A stretch of 64,000 nucleotides of DNA, from contig NC_052046.1 in assembly GCF_015832195.1 (NCBI RefSeq), forward strand, positions 33,570,911 through 33,634,910, written 5' to 3'. The notes beneath the pieces were generated by a model that was not told the origin of the DNA, searched no databases, and saw only the letters and a program-made list of their open reading frames with translations. Source of the DNA: Motacilla alba alba. Its lineage: Eukaryota; Chordata; Aves; Passeriformes; Motacillidae. Below are positions 47,924 through 58,839 of the stretch, piece by piece. The position numbers and the translations under genes are program-made. Each line of letters begins with the position of its first letter. Position 1 is the stretch's first letter.

Positions 47924-48056
47924 GTGTTGCAAATTTTGTGGCTGTCAGCCAGAAAGCAGAGCGTCCATGGCTATCGCAGGAGCATGAGTGAACAAAGAAG
48001 ACTCTTTCGTTCGAGTGAGAAATTATAGACCTGGGAACAAAGAATTTAGGAGGGCG
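47924..48056 (-). other. Candidate 133-base exon on the minus strand (unidentified)
   Basis: On the minus strand a T-rich tract ending in TTTTCATTTTCAG precedes 48056, and GTAAGTAC follows 47924. These are a good acceptor and a strong donor. Between them lie seven CpGs, far above the local rate. The frame is open throughout and in phase 0 at the acceptor. It reads RPPKFFVPRSIISHSNERVF first and later SAFWLTATKFAT. An alternative acceptor (TTCCCAG) would start the exon at 48030. I do not recognise the protein and found no neighbouring exon. It could be a terminal coding exon, a non-coding RNA exon, an unannotated repeat piece or coincidence. Confidence 0.25.
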
Positions 48057-48439
48057 CTGAAAATGAAAACTTAACCCACACAAAATGGGGATAAAGGAGA
48101 TTTGAGTGTTCAAAGTAGGTCCATTCAGAGTCAAATGGAGTTCAATGATCAGTGAAAACTTCAAAGATGTGCTGTGTCCAGGGTTTGTTATTCAGTGCCC
48201 TGATCTCATGCCTTGGAACAGATTCAGAGGTGATGTGGATGTCAGACGCCAGTAAGTGGGTAGAAGGCACTCAGCACTCAGCTTTGAAGCTGAGAAAGTG
48301 CAAGTAAAAGATTGGTATATTCTACTGTCCATCCCATCTCTTTATTATGTTTCATTCCTTGGTCCTCTTTGTACTTGTAAAACTTGACCTGCTTATGCCT
48401 AGAGCAGGAAAAATTACCTACTACCTAGAAGGAATAAGA

Positions 48440-49228
48440 GTTACACCAACTGCCCACTCCTGGCTTGGATGGGTGGACTGTTTGATGGGTAAAAAACTGG
48501 CTGGATGGCTGGATGAGCAGACACAGAGACTTGTGGTGCATGGAGCTAAATCCAGCTGGCAGCTGGTCCCTGAAATCTACCTTAGACGTTCTTGGCAAAT
48601 ATTAGCCAGTTTGAGTTAGGAAGGCCAATGGCATCCTAACCTTTATCACCAATAATGTGACCAAGTGGGGCAAGAAAAAAGGTTATTCCCCAGTGCTGGG
48701 CACTGAAGCCATACCTCAAATGCTGTGTCCAGTTCTGGGCCCCTCACTACAAGAAAGACATTGACGGGCTGGAGCATGTCCGGAGAAGGGCAATAGAGCT
48801 GGGGAAAGGTCTGGAATGCAAGTCCTGTAAGGAGTGGTTGAGGCCTCCAGGGTGTTTAGCCTGGAGAAAAGAAAGCTCAGGAGGGAACATTATCACTCTT
48901 TTACTACTGCCTGAAATGAGGTTGTAGCCAGGTAGGAGTTGGCATCTCCCAGGCAATGGACAAAAAGACAAGAGGATATGGCCTCAAGCTGCACCAGGGG
49001 AGGTTCAGGTTGGACATTAGGAAGAATTTCTTCACGGAAAGGGTTGTTAAAACTTGGAATTGGCTGCCCAGGGAGGTTGTGGAGTCACCATCCTTTGAGG
49101 TATTCAAGAAGTGACTGGATGTGACACTTAGTGCTATGGCTTAGTTGTGATGGGTCAAGGGTTGGACTTGATGATTTTGGAGATCTTTTCCAACCTGAGT
49201 GTTTCTGTGATCTTGTGGTTCTGTGATT
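48440..49228 (+). mobile_element. CR1 LINE, plus strand, RT core end joined to post-RT and 3' end
   Basis: Starts with the RT segment GGCTTGGATGGGTGGACTG, then KKLAGWLDEQTQRLVVHGAK and SSWQLV (NWL-G-QRVVVNG-KSSWRPV in the family). At about 48620 it jumps to the post-RT region (AATGGCATCCTAACC, TTCTGGGCCCCTCACTACAA, GACATTGACGGGCTGGAGCA), so the FADD catalytic part is deleted. It continues through [19 protein letters not shown] sequence (GGTTGGACATTAGGAAGAAT), GGCTGCCCAGGGAGGTTGTG and the 3' end GGGTTGGACTTGATGA, TTTTCCAACCTGAG, finishing with TTCTGTGATCTTGTGGTTCT. It is of the same 3' type as 22119-22962. Inactive. Confidence 0.94.
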
Positions 49229-49479
49229 TAGTAGTGAAATTTGCAGTGTAGTATTAAATATTTTGTTTTTGTTGTTTGGGTTTTTTTCCTAAATACATGA
49301 AAGCTTAGGAACTTTACAAAAAGAAAACCTAATACCAAGTTCTACATTTCTCTGACAAATACATGAATTCTTATTTCTATAGATTACTAAAAGTGCTTTG
49401 AATTATTTGCCCATGATGACTTTTTTTGTTTGTTTTGTTTTTTAGAAGTATTTTACAGCATTGCTGTCTGATTCTGGTG

Positions 49480-49506
49480 TCACTAGCTAAAAAAACAAGC
49501 TAGTGA
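49480..49506. repeat. Hairpin, 9-base perfect arms, 9-base A-rich loop
   Basis: TCACTAGCT (49480-49488) pairs with AGCTAGTGA (49498-49506) across an A-rich loop. Confidence 0.85.
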
Positions 49507-50466
49507 TATGAATGAGAGTAAAAAGAACAAAACTGCAAAATTTAGGATTAGGATTTTTGTTAGCTGTGACTGATCTCTGTTTTAACATCTTTTCCAAAAG
49601 AGAGAAATCAAAATCCCATCCATCACAATCATTGGCCAATACCAATAGTCAATGTTTCATTTCAAAGAAATAATGGAATAAATATTATAAATAAATAAAT
49701 AATCTCCATGTAAGAAAAATTAGGCCACCAATGTTTACCAGTTTGACTTGTAATCCCAGGTTTCTTAGGAGATTTTTTTTAGAGTTGAATAGGTGTAGTT
49801 TTGGTCAATCCTAGGTATCAAGCCTCAAGCCAGTCAGCTAACTGAGCAAAATTTTGTAATACTATTTTGTTACCTTGCTTTTAATCATTCTGCCAGCTTC
49901 CATAATATCGTATGCAATAACCGTTAAAAATTAAGTGATGAAGGGTCTGATGTAATTCAGTGTCAGAAGTATATTTTTCATGCAGACAGGCATGTTTCAC
50001 AAAGAGTAAAAAGTAATTTTGTTACTGATGTAAAGCTAAGCAGTTTTTGTATTTCAAGTGTAAGCATTTAATAGTGTTTTCCTATGCTGCCAATCTCTCT
50101 CATTTTAAAATTTAACAGCAGTCCTCCTCAGTCTGTCTACAGGTTTGGAGTCCACTTCTACTAGATTTGAACAGTCCCATCTGCTTTGCTTTGGGTCATT
50201 TATTCATGAGCACCTGAAAAACTGTCATTTATAAAGCCCTTGCACTATACAGGAAGACAATTTTGTGTGTCAACGATGTCATCATTAGAAATACTTCTAA
50301 TTTGAGTGCCACATAGATATATTTTGTTCTGAAACAATGGGAAGTCTGGAAGGCAAAATAGATAAGGAAGTAGTGATATTCTGGTCGAGTGAATGGTTGT
50401 TAAAGGAAAACCCTCAGTGAAAAGGAGATAGGAGAGAAGGGCAACTCAACGAATTCAATTGGATTG

Positions 50467-50512
50467 TGGGGTTTTTTTGTCATTTTTTTTGTTTGGTTTT
50501 GTTTTGTTTTTA
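50467..50512. repeat. G/T-rich low-complexity tract
   Basis: T runs of four to eight bases separated by G or GG, with one CA interruption near the start. Confidence 0.8.
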
Positions 50513-52013
50513 AGATTTTGTACTTATTTGAAGCTTAAAACAATGAGCCAATAGCAATAGTTTGTATTGGAGCTGATACTGATTTTAGGGCCATTGCTGA
50601 TAGGCGAAAGCACTGGGACATAGCTCAGAAATACATTTTCTTTTCTTCTGCAGTCCCTACATTAATACCTCCCATTATATCCATTTTAAGAATTACTTCT
50701 TAATTGACTTTCTTCTTGTATGGGAGAGATTAAACATATGTAGAGCCCCCTTAAATTCTCAAATCCCACACCCTCCATTTATTTTGGATTTATATTGACT
50801 TATGTCAGGAGACCGAAGTAAGAAGCAGTCTTTTTTTCTCTTTTTTGATTGTCCAAATAAATTGTGGAGAAATAGTAAACTGTTTGTCAAGTGTTCCCTT
50901 GGATATATGTATTACTAATTTTTTTTAATTACTATTTGATCTGAGTTATTTTCTCATTTATAAATAAGGAGAAATACATTTTGTATCTATAACAGTGAAT
51001 TTTAAACTTTTCTAAATAAAAAAAATATTCTCCAGTAACTTTTTTCAACAGTAGTGAGAATGTTTCTGCCATTCAGGTAATAAAGATATAAGCATTAAGT
51101 AGTGAGGGTCAGATTTCTATGCTGGTGATGTGGATGTCATTAACTGCAAGGATTTTTCTGAGTTTTCTATATGTAAAATGCTATCACAAAAATAATGGTA
51201 TGGTCTTTTTACACATGTGTAAATTAGCTTTTTATCTCACTCTGATGCTACAGCAAATCTTAAGCTAAAGTTAATTTCAAAATATATAATTCTTGCATAT
51301 TTCTGGCACTCAGTATCAAATAATGTCAAAGTATGCTATATAGGTAAAATGCAGTAAATAGGCAGAATTAATTCTTGCAGGTCTCTGAGGGTTGTACTTA
51401 AGATGATGGAACTGGCCTCTATAGACCATGGAGGTAATAAAACTTGAATAAAACTTCATAGAAGAAAACTGATCTATTCTCTTCCAGCTATTTCAAGCTC
51501 TAACACTGGTAGAGAACAGATAGAAAAGTATTCCCCAGTGGAGGACATGAAAATGTTTCATTCTCTTTTGGTTGCCCTGTGCCAAACTAGAATTTAATAA
51601 GTGTATCACTTGCTATTTGCCATTGTATAATGATATCATGAAAAAAAATAAAAAAAGAAGACGAGATAAAGTACTTTCTTCTCAGGAAAATGCACTCATT
51701 TTTCTGTATGTCAGATGAAAACAAAGTGCCTTTAGATCCCGGTGGGACTGAAAGGGTGACATCTCATAAAATTTCAACTTATGTCTGTGAGGATTTTCTG
51801 CTGTGTCTCATGGCCTGATTGTCTATCTTCACAACAACCAGCCATTGCTTTAAGCTGGAAAGAATGGGTGACAAAATTTTAGCAGGGAAAAAAGCCAATT
51901 AAGATTGAAATGAAATGCAGAAAGAAAATGTCTAAAAATACTTCTAAAAAGATCAACCCCCTTGCCCAAACTAAAACTGGGTTCCAGTGCTGCAAAGTGG
52001 TGTGACAGCAAAT

Positions 52014-52062
52014 AGCTTATTTTACTTTAGCTTATTTTTACTTTATTTTACTTTTATTTTAC
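52014..52062. repeat. Degenerate TTTTAC-type tandem repeat
   Basis: AGCTTATTTTACTTT followed by variable CTTATTTT / CTTTATTTTA units. A local slippage product. Confidence 0.8.
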
Positions 52063-52780
52063 CAGCAATATTCCTCTCTATTTTCCTATCTACAAACCAC
52101 ATAAATTTTGTCAAGGCAGCAATAAATAAGATTTGCCAATTGCAGCACAAACGGTAAAAATAAATGTAAATGTTCTAAGGGGTTTAATGTAATCTATGGT
52201 TTAGTTTTTTTCTTGATTTTAATTTAAAAAGTTTTTTATTTTTTCCTTGTTATAGCACAATGCAGTAAGTCCCTGGGATGCTTCCTGAAACACAATAGTA
52301 TCCAACAATACTTAGCAATTGATAGACTACAGGGTCTGGCATTTTTTCTTTTTTCCTGAGATTATCTGTGTCAGAGTGTAGTTTCAATTTCTCTGTTATC
52401 TTCAATTTTACAAACATTTGTTTTCTGTTACTATCCTGTACAGCAGTAGGAGGAGGGACAGGTAGGAAACCCAAACTCTAACAGATAATTATTTGCATTT
52501 AGTTAAACATAATAAAAAAAATAATTTAATTTGAAGGAACAGAAGAATGTAATAATAGACTCTTGGAAAAAAATTAATAGAACTAGTTTTCAGCCATACT
52601 CTTGCATCATCTAAATAGCATACATTTACAATGCTCCATGCTTACATATTTTCATCCCTGTTGATTAACGCAATGAATATGTTGATAAATACACTTAAAA
52701 GATATACAGCCCTTCTTATATGAAATGTTTTCCTTCTGAAGGATACTCTGCTGCATGTGGCCCTACTGTTCACATTTTTT

Positions 52781-52796
52781 GTTTGTTTGTTTGTTT
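52781..52796. repeat. (GTTT)4 microsatellite
   Basis: Four clean GTTT units following T6 and followed by T2A3. Confidence 0.9.
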
Positions 52797-52799
52797 TTT

Positions 52800-53560
52800 A
52801 AAGCATGTGCCATGCCTCCAATGATTTGTTTTTCCTCTACTTGCCACTGAGCTGCACGGCCCCACTTCACAACAGTGTGAGCACCAAGCATTGGCTTTGG
52901 CTTGCCATGAAGTGTGTGTGAACAGTTGTGTTGTATGTCATAGCTCTTATTAACTCAAGTGCCATGGCTAATGTTTTAATGTATGCATATATGTGCCTTG
53001 AGGGAGTAGTTTGTGTGTTTTACTAGCATGATACACCAAAATACTCCCTTCCTTTTGCCTCGATTATAAATTAATACATGCCATCAGGGGACCTCTCATG
53101 ATGTAAAATTGTCATCCTGTGAACAGTACGGATGAGATTCCATGAAAGTGCAGCTGAGCAGCTACCCATCCTGTGAGCACAATAAAACTCTCTCCATGCT
53201 TGCCCCTGGTGGCTTGCATTAATTTCTTATGAATAATTCACATTCCTTCATCACAGTTATTATTCCTTCCTTCTTCTTTTGTTTCTCAGTTTTGAAAGTC
53301 ACACCAGCCTCTGCTGCGGTGGAGTGCTCTCAGGCAAAACCTTGTCCACTGGCCCCGAGGCAGGGCTTGCTGGCACTGGGCAATGCCTGGGTGGGATGTC
53401 ACACTGGCACAGGCAAGCACCCGGAGGGGTTCTTAAACCTGCCAGTGCCCGAATTAGTGTTTTAATTGAGAAGCTAATGGGTTAATCAGCATCCCTGAGC
53501 TTGTGCTATTTAATGGATCTGTTGCCTGGCAACGACACCTGCCAAAATGAGGAGGTTTTG
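52800..53560. other. Candidate conserved regulatory block (unverified)
   Basis: Mixed, non-repetitive sequence with a higher G+C content than its flanks and clustered transcription-factor-like words. There is an ATTAATTTCTTATGAATAAT region near 53218, TTAATTGAGAAGCTAATGGG followed by TTAATCAGC at 53461-53490 (homeodomain-like), and the perfect X-box at 53521-53533. The frames at 53229-53485 are open but look like no protein. It may be an enhancer, which only conservation or chromatin data could show. Confidence 0.3.
53521..53533. promoter_or_regulatory. Perfect X-box palindrome (RFX-type site)
   Basis: GTTGCC-T-GGCAAC: two exact inverted half-sites with a one-base spacer. RFX transcription factors bind paired GTTGCC/GGCAAC half-sites with spacers of 0-3 bases, usually two. 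A full match to both half-sites is rare by chance. It lies at the end of the conserved-looking block at 52800-53560. Binding is inferred, not shown. Confidence 0.6.
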
Positions 53561-53869
53561 TTCTTCTGCTGCTGTGTGAGTCAGGCTCTTATCTTGTGAA
53601 GATTCAGAAAAGGGAGCTGCTCATATGCTGAGTCTCTGGGTCTTTCTCCACCCAGCTGGAAGATCTACAGGGCAAATATCAAAGGATTCCGAAGTCTGAC
53701 TCCTTAATTGTGAGGCTTCCAAAGTTCAGATGCAGATTTGAAGTTTTTGAATTCTCACTTTTGCCTCATAACCCAAAAAGTTCACTTCCCATTCTCCCTC
53801 TATTGTTTTCCTGACTGCATTCATGTCCCTTCCTAAATCCAAACTACTTACATTGATTTTTATTTTTGC

Positions 53870-53891
53870 TTTTTTTTTTTTTTTTTTTTTT
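53870..53891. repeat. T22 homopolymer
   Basis: Twenty-two T followed by CTCAGCAGG. On the minus strand it is A22. No retroposon body was recognised next to it. The length may be affected by sequencing slippage. Confidence 0.95.
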
Positions 53892-56011
53892 CTCAGCAGG
53901 CTTCCCCTTATCCAATTTCTTCTAAACAACTGACCAAGACCCCTCTAATTTGTTTACCCTCCACCAGGAAACATTTCTCTCTCTACTCATCAGTCTATGT
54001 TACTCTGCTGTAATCTCTGCTCAAGGTTTGCTTTACCTTACACATCCCAGGAAATATTTACCTTGCCAGAGAAACAGCCGAGCACAAAGTTAATGTTACC
54101 TGACTTAACACAGGCTACCTGTTGGCTTTGATGGGGTGTTTTGAGAACTGGAGGAGAAAGTCTGCTGTGCTTGTTTTCAGAATTTAGCCGTTTCTCCAAA
54201 GGCTTTGTAAATCGGTGGGGTTTTGAAAGGGTCTGAGCTCTTGCCTGAAGCCAAGGCTGTCTCTCTCTGAACACTGGTGGAAATCATTAGGAAATCAACA
54301 AAACTCTGTTTCACTGTTTTGAGGCAACTCAGTGTTGCATAAATATGTTCTTTGTCATGTTAGTACACTTTCTCACAAATACAGCATGTAGAGTAATTTC
54401 TGCTTATGCAAGCTATGCATTTCAGTTAAAAAACCCATCCTGTGGCACAATGTGTTACTTTGCCAGTCAGCTTTAAAAAGATCAGCGATGCATTAATCCT
54501 ATTTCTCTGTTACTTCCTGTATTCTTTGATATGTGAGCAAGAGTTTTAAAAAATCAAACATTTCTAAATGTATTATTGTGTGTGTATGCTCACAGAAATA
54601 TTTTTAAATCCTGCTCCCATGACTCTTTCATGTGTTCTGTGCCTGGGTCATTCAGCTTTTACTCTTGTGTTAACAGGTTGGTCTGAATAGGAGTACTCTA
54701 GCCAGACAGCAATATTTTTTTTTTCCTTCATTTCATTTACTAGGAAAGAGAATGGTAGGGCACAGTGACATTTATTTATTTGCCTCTTTATGTACTGTGC
54801 CATCTGGAACAGCTGTAATGTGGCTTGCAGACTTTTAACAGCAAAACTACTGCGACACACAATGGTCTTCCATAAGCTATATGGAAGAAGGCTTTTCTAG
54901 ACAAGATAGTGGATGCATAAGGTGGGTGAGCCAAATGTCAGGACTTGAATTTTTCAGGTGTTGAAATAATTTCTCTATTACATCTCAGTGAAATACAGTA
55001 TCCCATACCTGGTGGGATAGCGAAATTGTGCTATTGTACCACATTCTGTTTCTAAAGCCAGTGTAGGCTATACTGTAATTCCTTGCCTCTGGTTTTGGTA
55101 AAATGAGACCCTCACATCTATTCTCTGCTTTTTTGCATCTTGAGGCAATTTACTGTAGAGTGATTAAATTGTCCTTTTGCGTGGGAACAGACTTCTTTGA
55201 AAAGCTCTGTGCCTCTCATCCTGAGAGCATGGTACTAGTCTGGTTTTGATCTTTCAGGAAGACTCTGCTGAGATAGGGAAGGCACTAATCAGATTAGTTA
55301 ATGTGATTTGTAGAAGAGGGAAAAAGATAAGGATCAGGGACTCCATAAGGAAGGAGTTTATAGCAGAAGATATCAGAAAAAAGATCATATAAAGAAATAT
55401 TTATGTCTCATTTTATTTGGAACAGAACAATATTGGAGTGCAAAAACAAATTCCCTGCATAATATTGAAAAGGCTGCCTTCCTTTTAGAGTAGAGCCTGC
55501 TCATCTTTTAACTGATCAAGACACGAGTGTTTATGTTCACTGTCAGGCTAAAACCATTACTTTGTATCAGAAAGCATTTTCATGCAGTTTTTTATTAGTT
55601 AATTAAATTGCTGATGCAATTTGTAAATGCACTTCAAAGATAGTGCTAGAGAGTGTAATGAGTTCCGAACCAGACAATTAGGCTGAAGAAAGCTGAAGTT
55701 CATTCTTTGAATTTAATAGGCATCACACTTACTACAGCAGTATTTTCTTATAACTTCTCACCAAACTGCTCTGTCTCTGTACTGCCTGAGTTTAACTCCA
55801 AGTGCACTACATGAGGTGCTGGGAGAGCTCTCCATGGGGCGAGATTTGCCAGGGATTTCTTAAATCTTCTTAAAGATTCAAAAATGTGGAGCAGTGGGAC
55901 TCTTAGTTCTTGTATGAAAAGAATGGTGATGAAAATAGATCTTTCCTCTGCTAAGACATTGGCATTGAATGCTTAAAAATTTTCTTCAGCTATTTATGCT
56001 GCAGACAAGTC

Positions 56012-56035
56012 TTTGTGTATGTATACATACACAAA
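56012..56035. repeat. Perfect 24-base palindrome, no spacer
   Basis: TTTGTGTATGTA followed directly by its reverse complement TACATACACAAA. Purine/pyrimidine alternation over most of its length suits cruciform or Z-DNA formation. Confidence 0.95.
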
Positions 56036-56187
56036 TACGAAAGTATGTGTATATCTAGATGCATACCTTTTATTTGCCACTTAACATATTCTAGCAGCAT
56101 GCCAGGCAATCCAAAGGCTCAGGTCCATGCCCAGGTCCTAAAGAGCAATACTGTTTAGGGAATGTATCAAATAATAACACAGACAAC

Positions 56188-56545
56188 ACAGCATTACAGA
56201 ACAGTTTGGAAGGGGACATCTGGTCAAACCCCCTAGCTCATGTGGGTCACCTAGAGCTGTTCTCCCAAAACTTTGTCCAGACAGGTTTTGAATTTCTCCA
56301 AGGATGGAGACTTCATCACCTCTCTGGGCAACTTCTGCCAATGCATAGTCACCCTCACTGTGACCAGGTGTTCTTAATGCTCATAGGGAAGCATCACTTC
56401 CCTACACCTGCTGGCATTACTATGTATAATGCAGGGCAAGACACAATTTTCCATTTTTAATGTGAGGGCACCTTGCTGGCATACAGTGGCTCCACCAGGA
56501 GAGGAAGTACATGAGATTCACTTCTCCAAAGCTGCCTTCCAATAT
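56188..56545 (-). mobile_element. CR1 LINE 3' fragment, minus strand, with internal gap
   Basis: Begins in the CR1 3' untranslated region: ACAGAACAGTTTGGA, TCTGGTCAAACCCCC, GTGGGTCACCTAGAGC, then TTGTCCAGACAGGTTTTGAA and CACCTCTCTGGGCAAC. The next segment is the CACTGTGA, AGGTGTTCTTAATG region. After about 56410 the match weakens, and it resumes at about 56467 with CACCTTGCTGGCATACAGTG and CTCCAAAGCTGCC, the reverse complement of the segment around DEKLNMSQQC. Several hundred bases in between are missing. It represents a fourth CR1 3' type in the window and looks old. The right boundary is approximate. Confidence 0.88.
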
Positions 56546-57842
56546 AATTTCATATCACCTTCTCATTAGAAACATCTCCTACAATTGGCTAGTGATGGTG
56601 CTTTGCCTAGACTGAGATACTACACTTGCAGCCCAGTCACTTCTTTCCTGTTCACTTTCTGAACAGGGAGGAGAATGTTTTTAGTTTGATTACTTTGGAC
56701 CGTGTATTCTATGGCTTTTAATTAGATGTCTAACTAGACTGCTTAAAAATAAAGTTTCTCTGGGCCATTGTATGAAAATAAAGCCCTTTAAATGCTTTTA
56801 TACTTCTGGATTTTAAGAAGAAAGAGTTCTATATGCCTGCTGCTACCCTATTGTTCAATATGGATGACAAAGTAGTGAGAAAAAAGTTTCATGTATTCTA
56901 ATGGTGGGAATCCCTTTCTCCTCTCTGGGAATGGAATAATGTGCTATCTTGTTGGTGTAGCAAAGTCATGATAACTTGAATTCTGCCTCTCTCCTCTGAG
57001 TAAGCCCTGAAAAAAATTTTAGTATTTGGTCCTCTAAACCGTAGCATGTATTCTTCCACAGGGGTCGTACCTGATGGCAAGCACAGTTCTCTGACAGCTG
57101 CAGAATGTGCCTAATGATAGAGTTTGATAAAATTATTAGGGATTATGAGCTTGGTTTTACTTATAGCATGGTGGAAAACCAGCTTTTCATGGAGTAAAAT
57201 TGTGCTTCAGGGTAACAAATAAATATGAGTATTGGTAATAGCTTTAGTACGTTGTTTGCAGTATAATAGTTTTCTGTCACTTTTAACTTAAAATGGTTTG
57301 GATCTGAATTCTTACCATTCACATTTAATTTTTATATAATATATACTAATGCTTTCTAATTCTCTTATAATCCAACATTAAGGAAACAAATTCCATGAGA
57401 GCATTTGTGCTCTAGAGGGCATTTAGCAACCAGTCAGAAACCTGACCTGAATGTTATTTGCATTTAAATATTGTAAAACATGCACAATTGGAGTCCAAGA
57501 GAATTCTTGAATTAGAGAATTTAAACTCTATAGGCTTCTAGGCTCCTTTCTGCTAACCTGCTGGATGAAACAGGGTGCCAGGATCCTTATCAATAAGCAT
57601 AGCTGCATGACTTCATTTGTCTTCACTATTAACACTTGGAAACACATGTTGGAACAATGTGTCATTTAGAGCTGGGTGAAATAGCGGATGCTCACTCTCC
57701 CAGGAGCCAGAAGTGGAAACAGAAACCTGCTTTGTGCCCAGTTTTGGACAGGGATTTCAACAGAAGCCTCCCACTTTCAATGAACTGAGATGAACTCCCC
57801 AGCAGGCTCAGCGTGTTTGCACTTTTTGGGGTCTGTGCCACT

Positions 57843-57928
57843 CTTGTATAAAAACTAAAGAGTCAGGCGATTCTAAACAGGTGATTAGGGCCCTCATCTC
57901 TAGCTGCTGAATTAGTTCTTTATACAAG
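57843..57928. repeat. Spaced inverted repeat, 10-base perfect arms, 66-base spacer
   Basis: CTTGTATAAA (57843-57852) and TTTATACAAG (57919-57928) are exact reverse complements. Total span 86 bases. No target duplication is evident, so a miniature transposon is not supported. Confidence 0.75.
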
Positions 57929-58374
57929 AAGGAAAGTTTTGACCCAGGCATCTTGCTAGTGGAGAAGATGGGGACCTGAGGCACCCATAGCTTGTTTTGC
58001 CAGGCTGAGTTTCACATAAAGAGTTAGGGAGAAAAAGATGTGTGTTTGGTACCCAAGGGATCCATGTGCTTCAGCACAGTGTGGTGTGGCTGGAAGAAGC
58101 ATCATCCTCTGACCTGTTGCTGGGACTGCAGTGCAGGCATATCCCAGGACATCCCACAAATCAGGTGGGAGGTGAAGGGGCCACTACCAGTCCCTTGGAT
58201 CACTCCTCCTTTTGCTCCCTGAGATGTTTCCCTCAGAGTCCTGCAGGACTTACTAAGCTGGATGAAATGCTTTGCGGCTCTGCTCTCTTTCATTAAGACA
58301 AGCTAAAAAAAAGGAAAGAATATTTAAATTAAGGCTGGATTGAGTCTTCCTTCTCCCTCTGACCACCCCCCTCC

Positions 58375-58388
58375 TTTTTTTTTTTTTT
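58375..58388. repeat. T14 homopolymer in a pyrimidine tract
   Basis: CCACCCCCCTCC then fourteen T then CCCTTC: a pyrimidine tract on the plus strand. Confidence 0.95.
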
Positions 58389-58839
58389 CCCTTCATCTGT
58401 TAGGCTAAGAAATCAATTATTTGCACAGCCTCAGTATCAGGAGAGAGATCTTCTATTACTATTTCCTGTACTGAAGAGCTTATTATGAATACATAGGAGT
58501 TATTGTATTCAGAAGCAAAGGGATTACAAATATCTCAATGTCTTTTATAGCTGCTAGTAATTATTTTTTGCTTCCAGCTATGTTACAACCATTAAAGTTC
58601 ATATTTAGGTTACAACGTTCCCTGTGTGAATGTTTGGTTTTAATTAATAGAAGGATGTGCTGGGCTTGTCCTTCCACAGTGTAGACCCTAAACCTGTCAG
58701 AAGGTTTAAACCTGCAAGAAACAGCTTATAGTAATGGAAGAGCTCTGAAAAGCTCTTTCCTGTGAGAAATGAGGCTGGAATTCCTTGATTTCCACACTAC
58801 TAGCCAAAGATATGGAGGCTTGGGAGGTTTGTCCTACAG

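Larger units (their letters stand above)
43633..48439. other. Unique non-coding DNA with hairpin, microsatellite, G-run and a candidate exon
   Basis: No recognised gene. An open plus frame of 125 codons at 43858-44235 starts on a hairpin and has no family signature. Named items are listed separately: a hairpin at 43864-43910, (AAC)11 at 46872-46907, a G-rich run at 47142-47170, a tandem repeat at 47181-47226 and a possible minus-strand exon at 47924-48056. Confidence 0.55.
49229..56187. other. Unique non-coding DNA with a candidate regulatory block
   Basis: No gene or retroposon recognised. It contains a hairpin at 49480-49506, (TAAA) units near 49690, a G/T tract at 50467-50512, a TTTTAC-type repeat at 52014-52062, (GTTT)4 at 52781-52796, a conserved-looking block with an X-box at 52800-53560, T22 at 53870-53891 and a 24-base palindrome at 56012-56035. 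Open frames are below 80 codons. Confidence 0.55.

Noticed and set aside
53870..53891. Poly-A tail of a minus-strand retroposed gene
   Set aside because: A22 on the minus strand would need a transcript body at higher coordinates (about 53892 onward on the minus strand). I see no coding-like or CR1/SINE sequence there.
57843..57928. Miniature inverted-repeat transposon
   Set aside because: The arms are only 10 bases, no target-site duplication is seen and no second copy is in the window.
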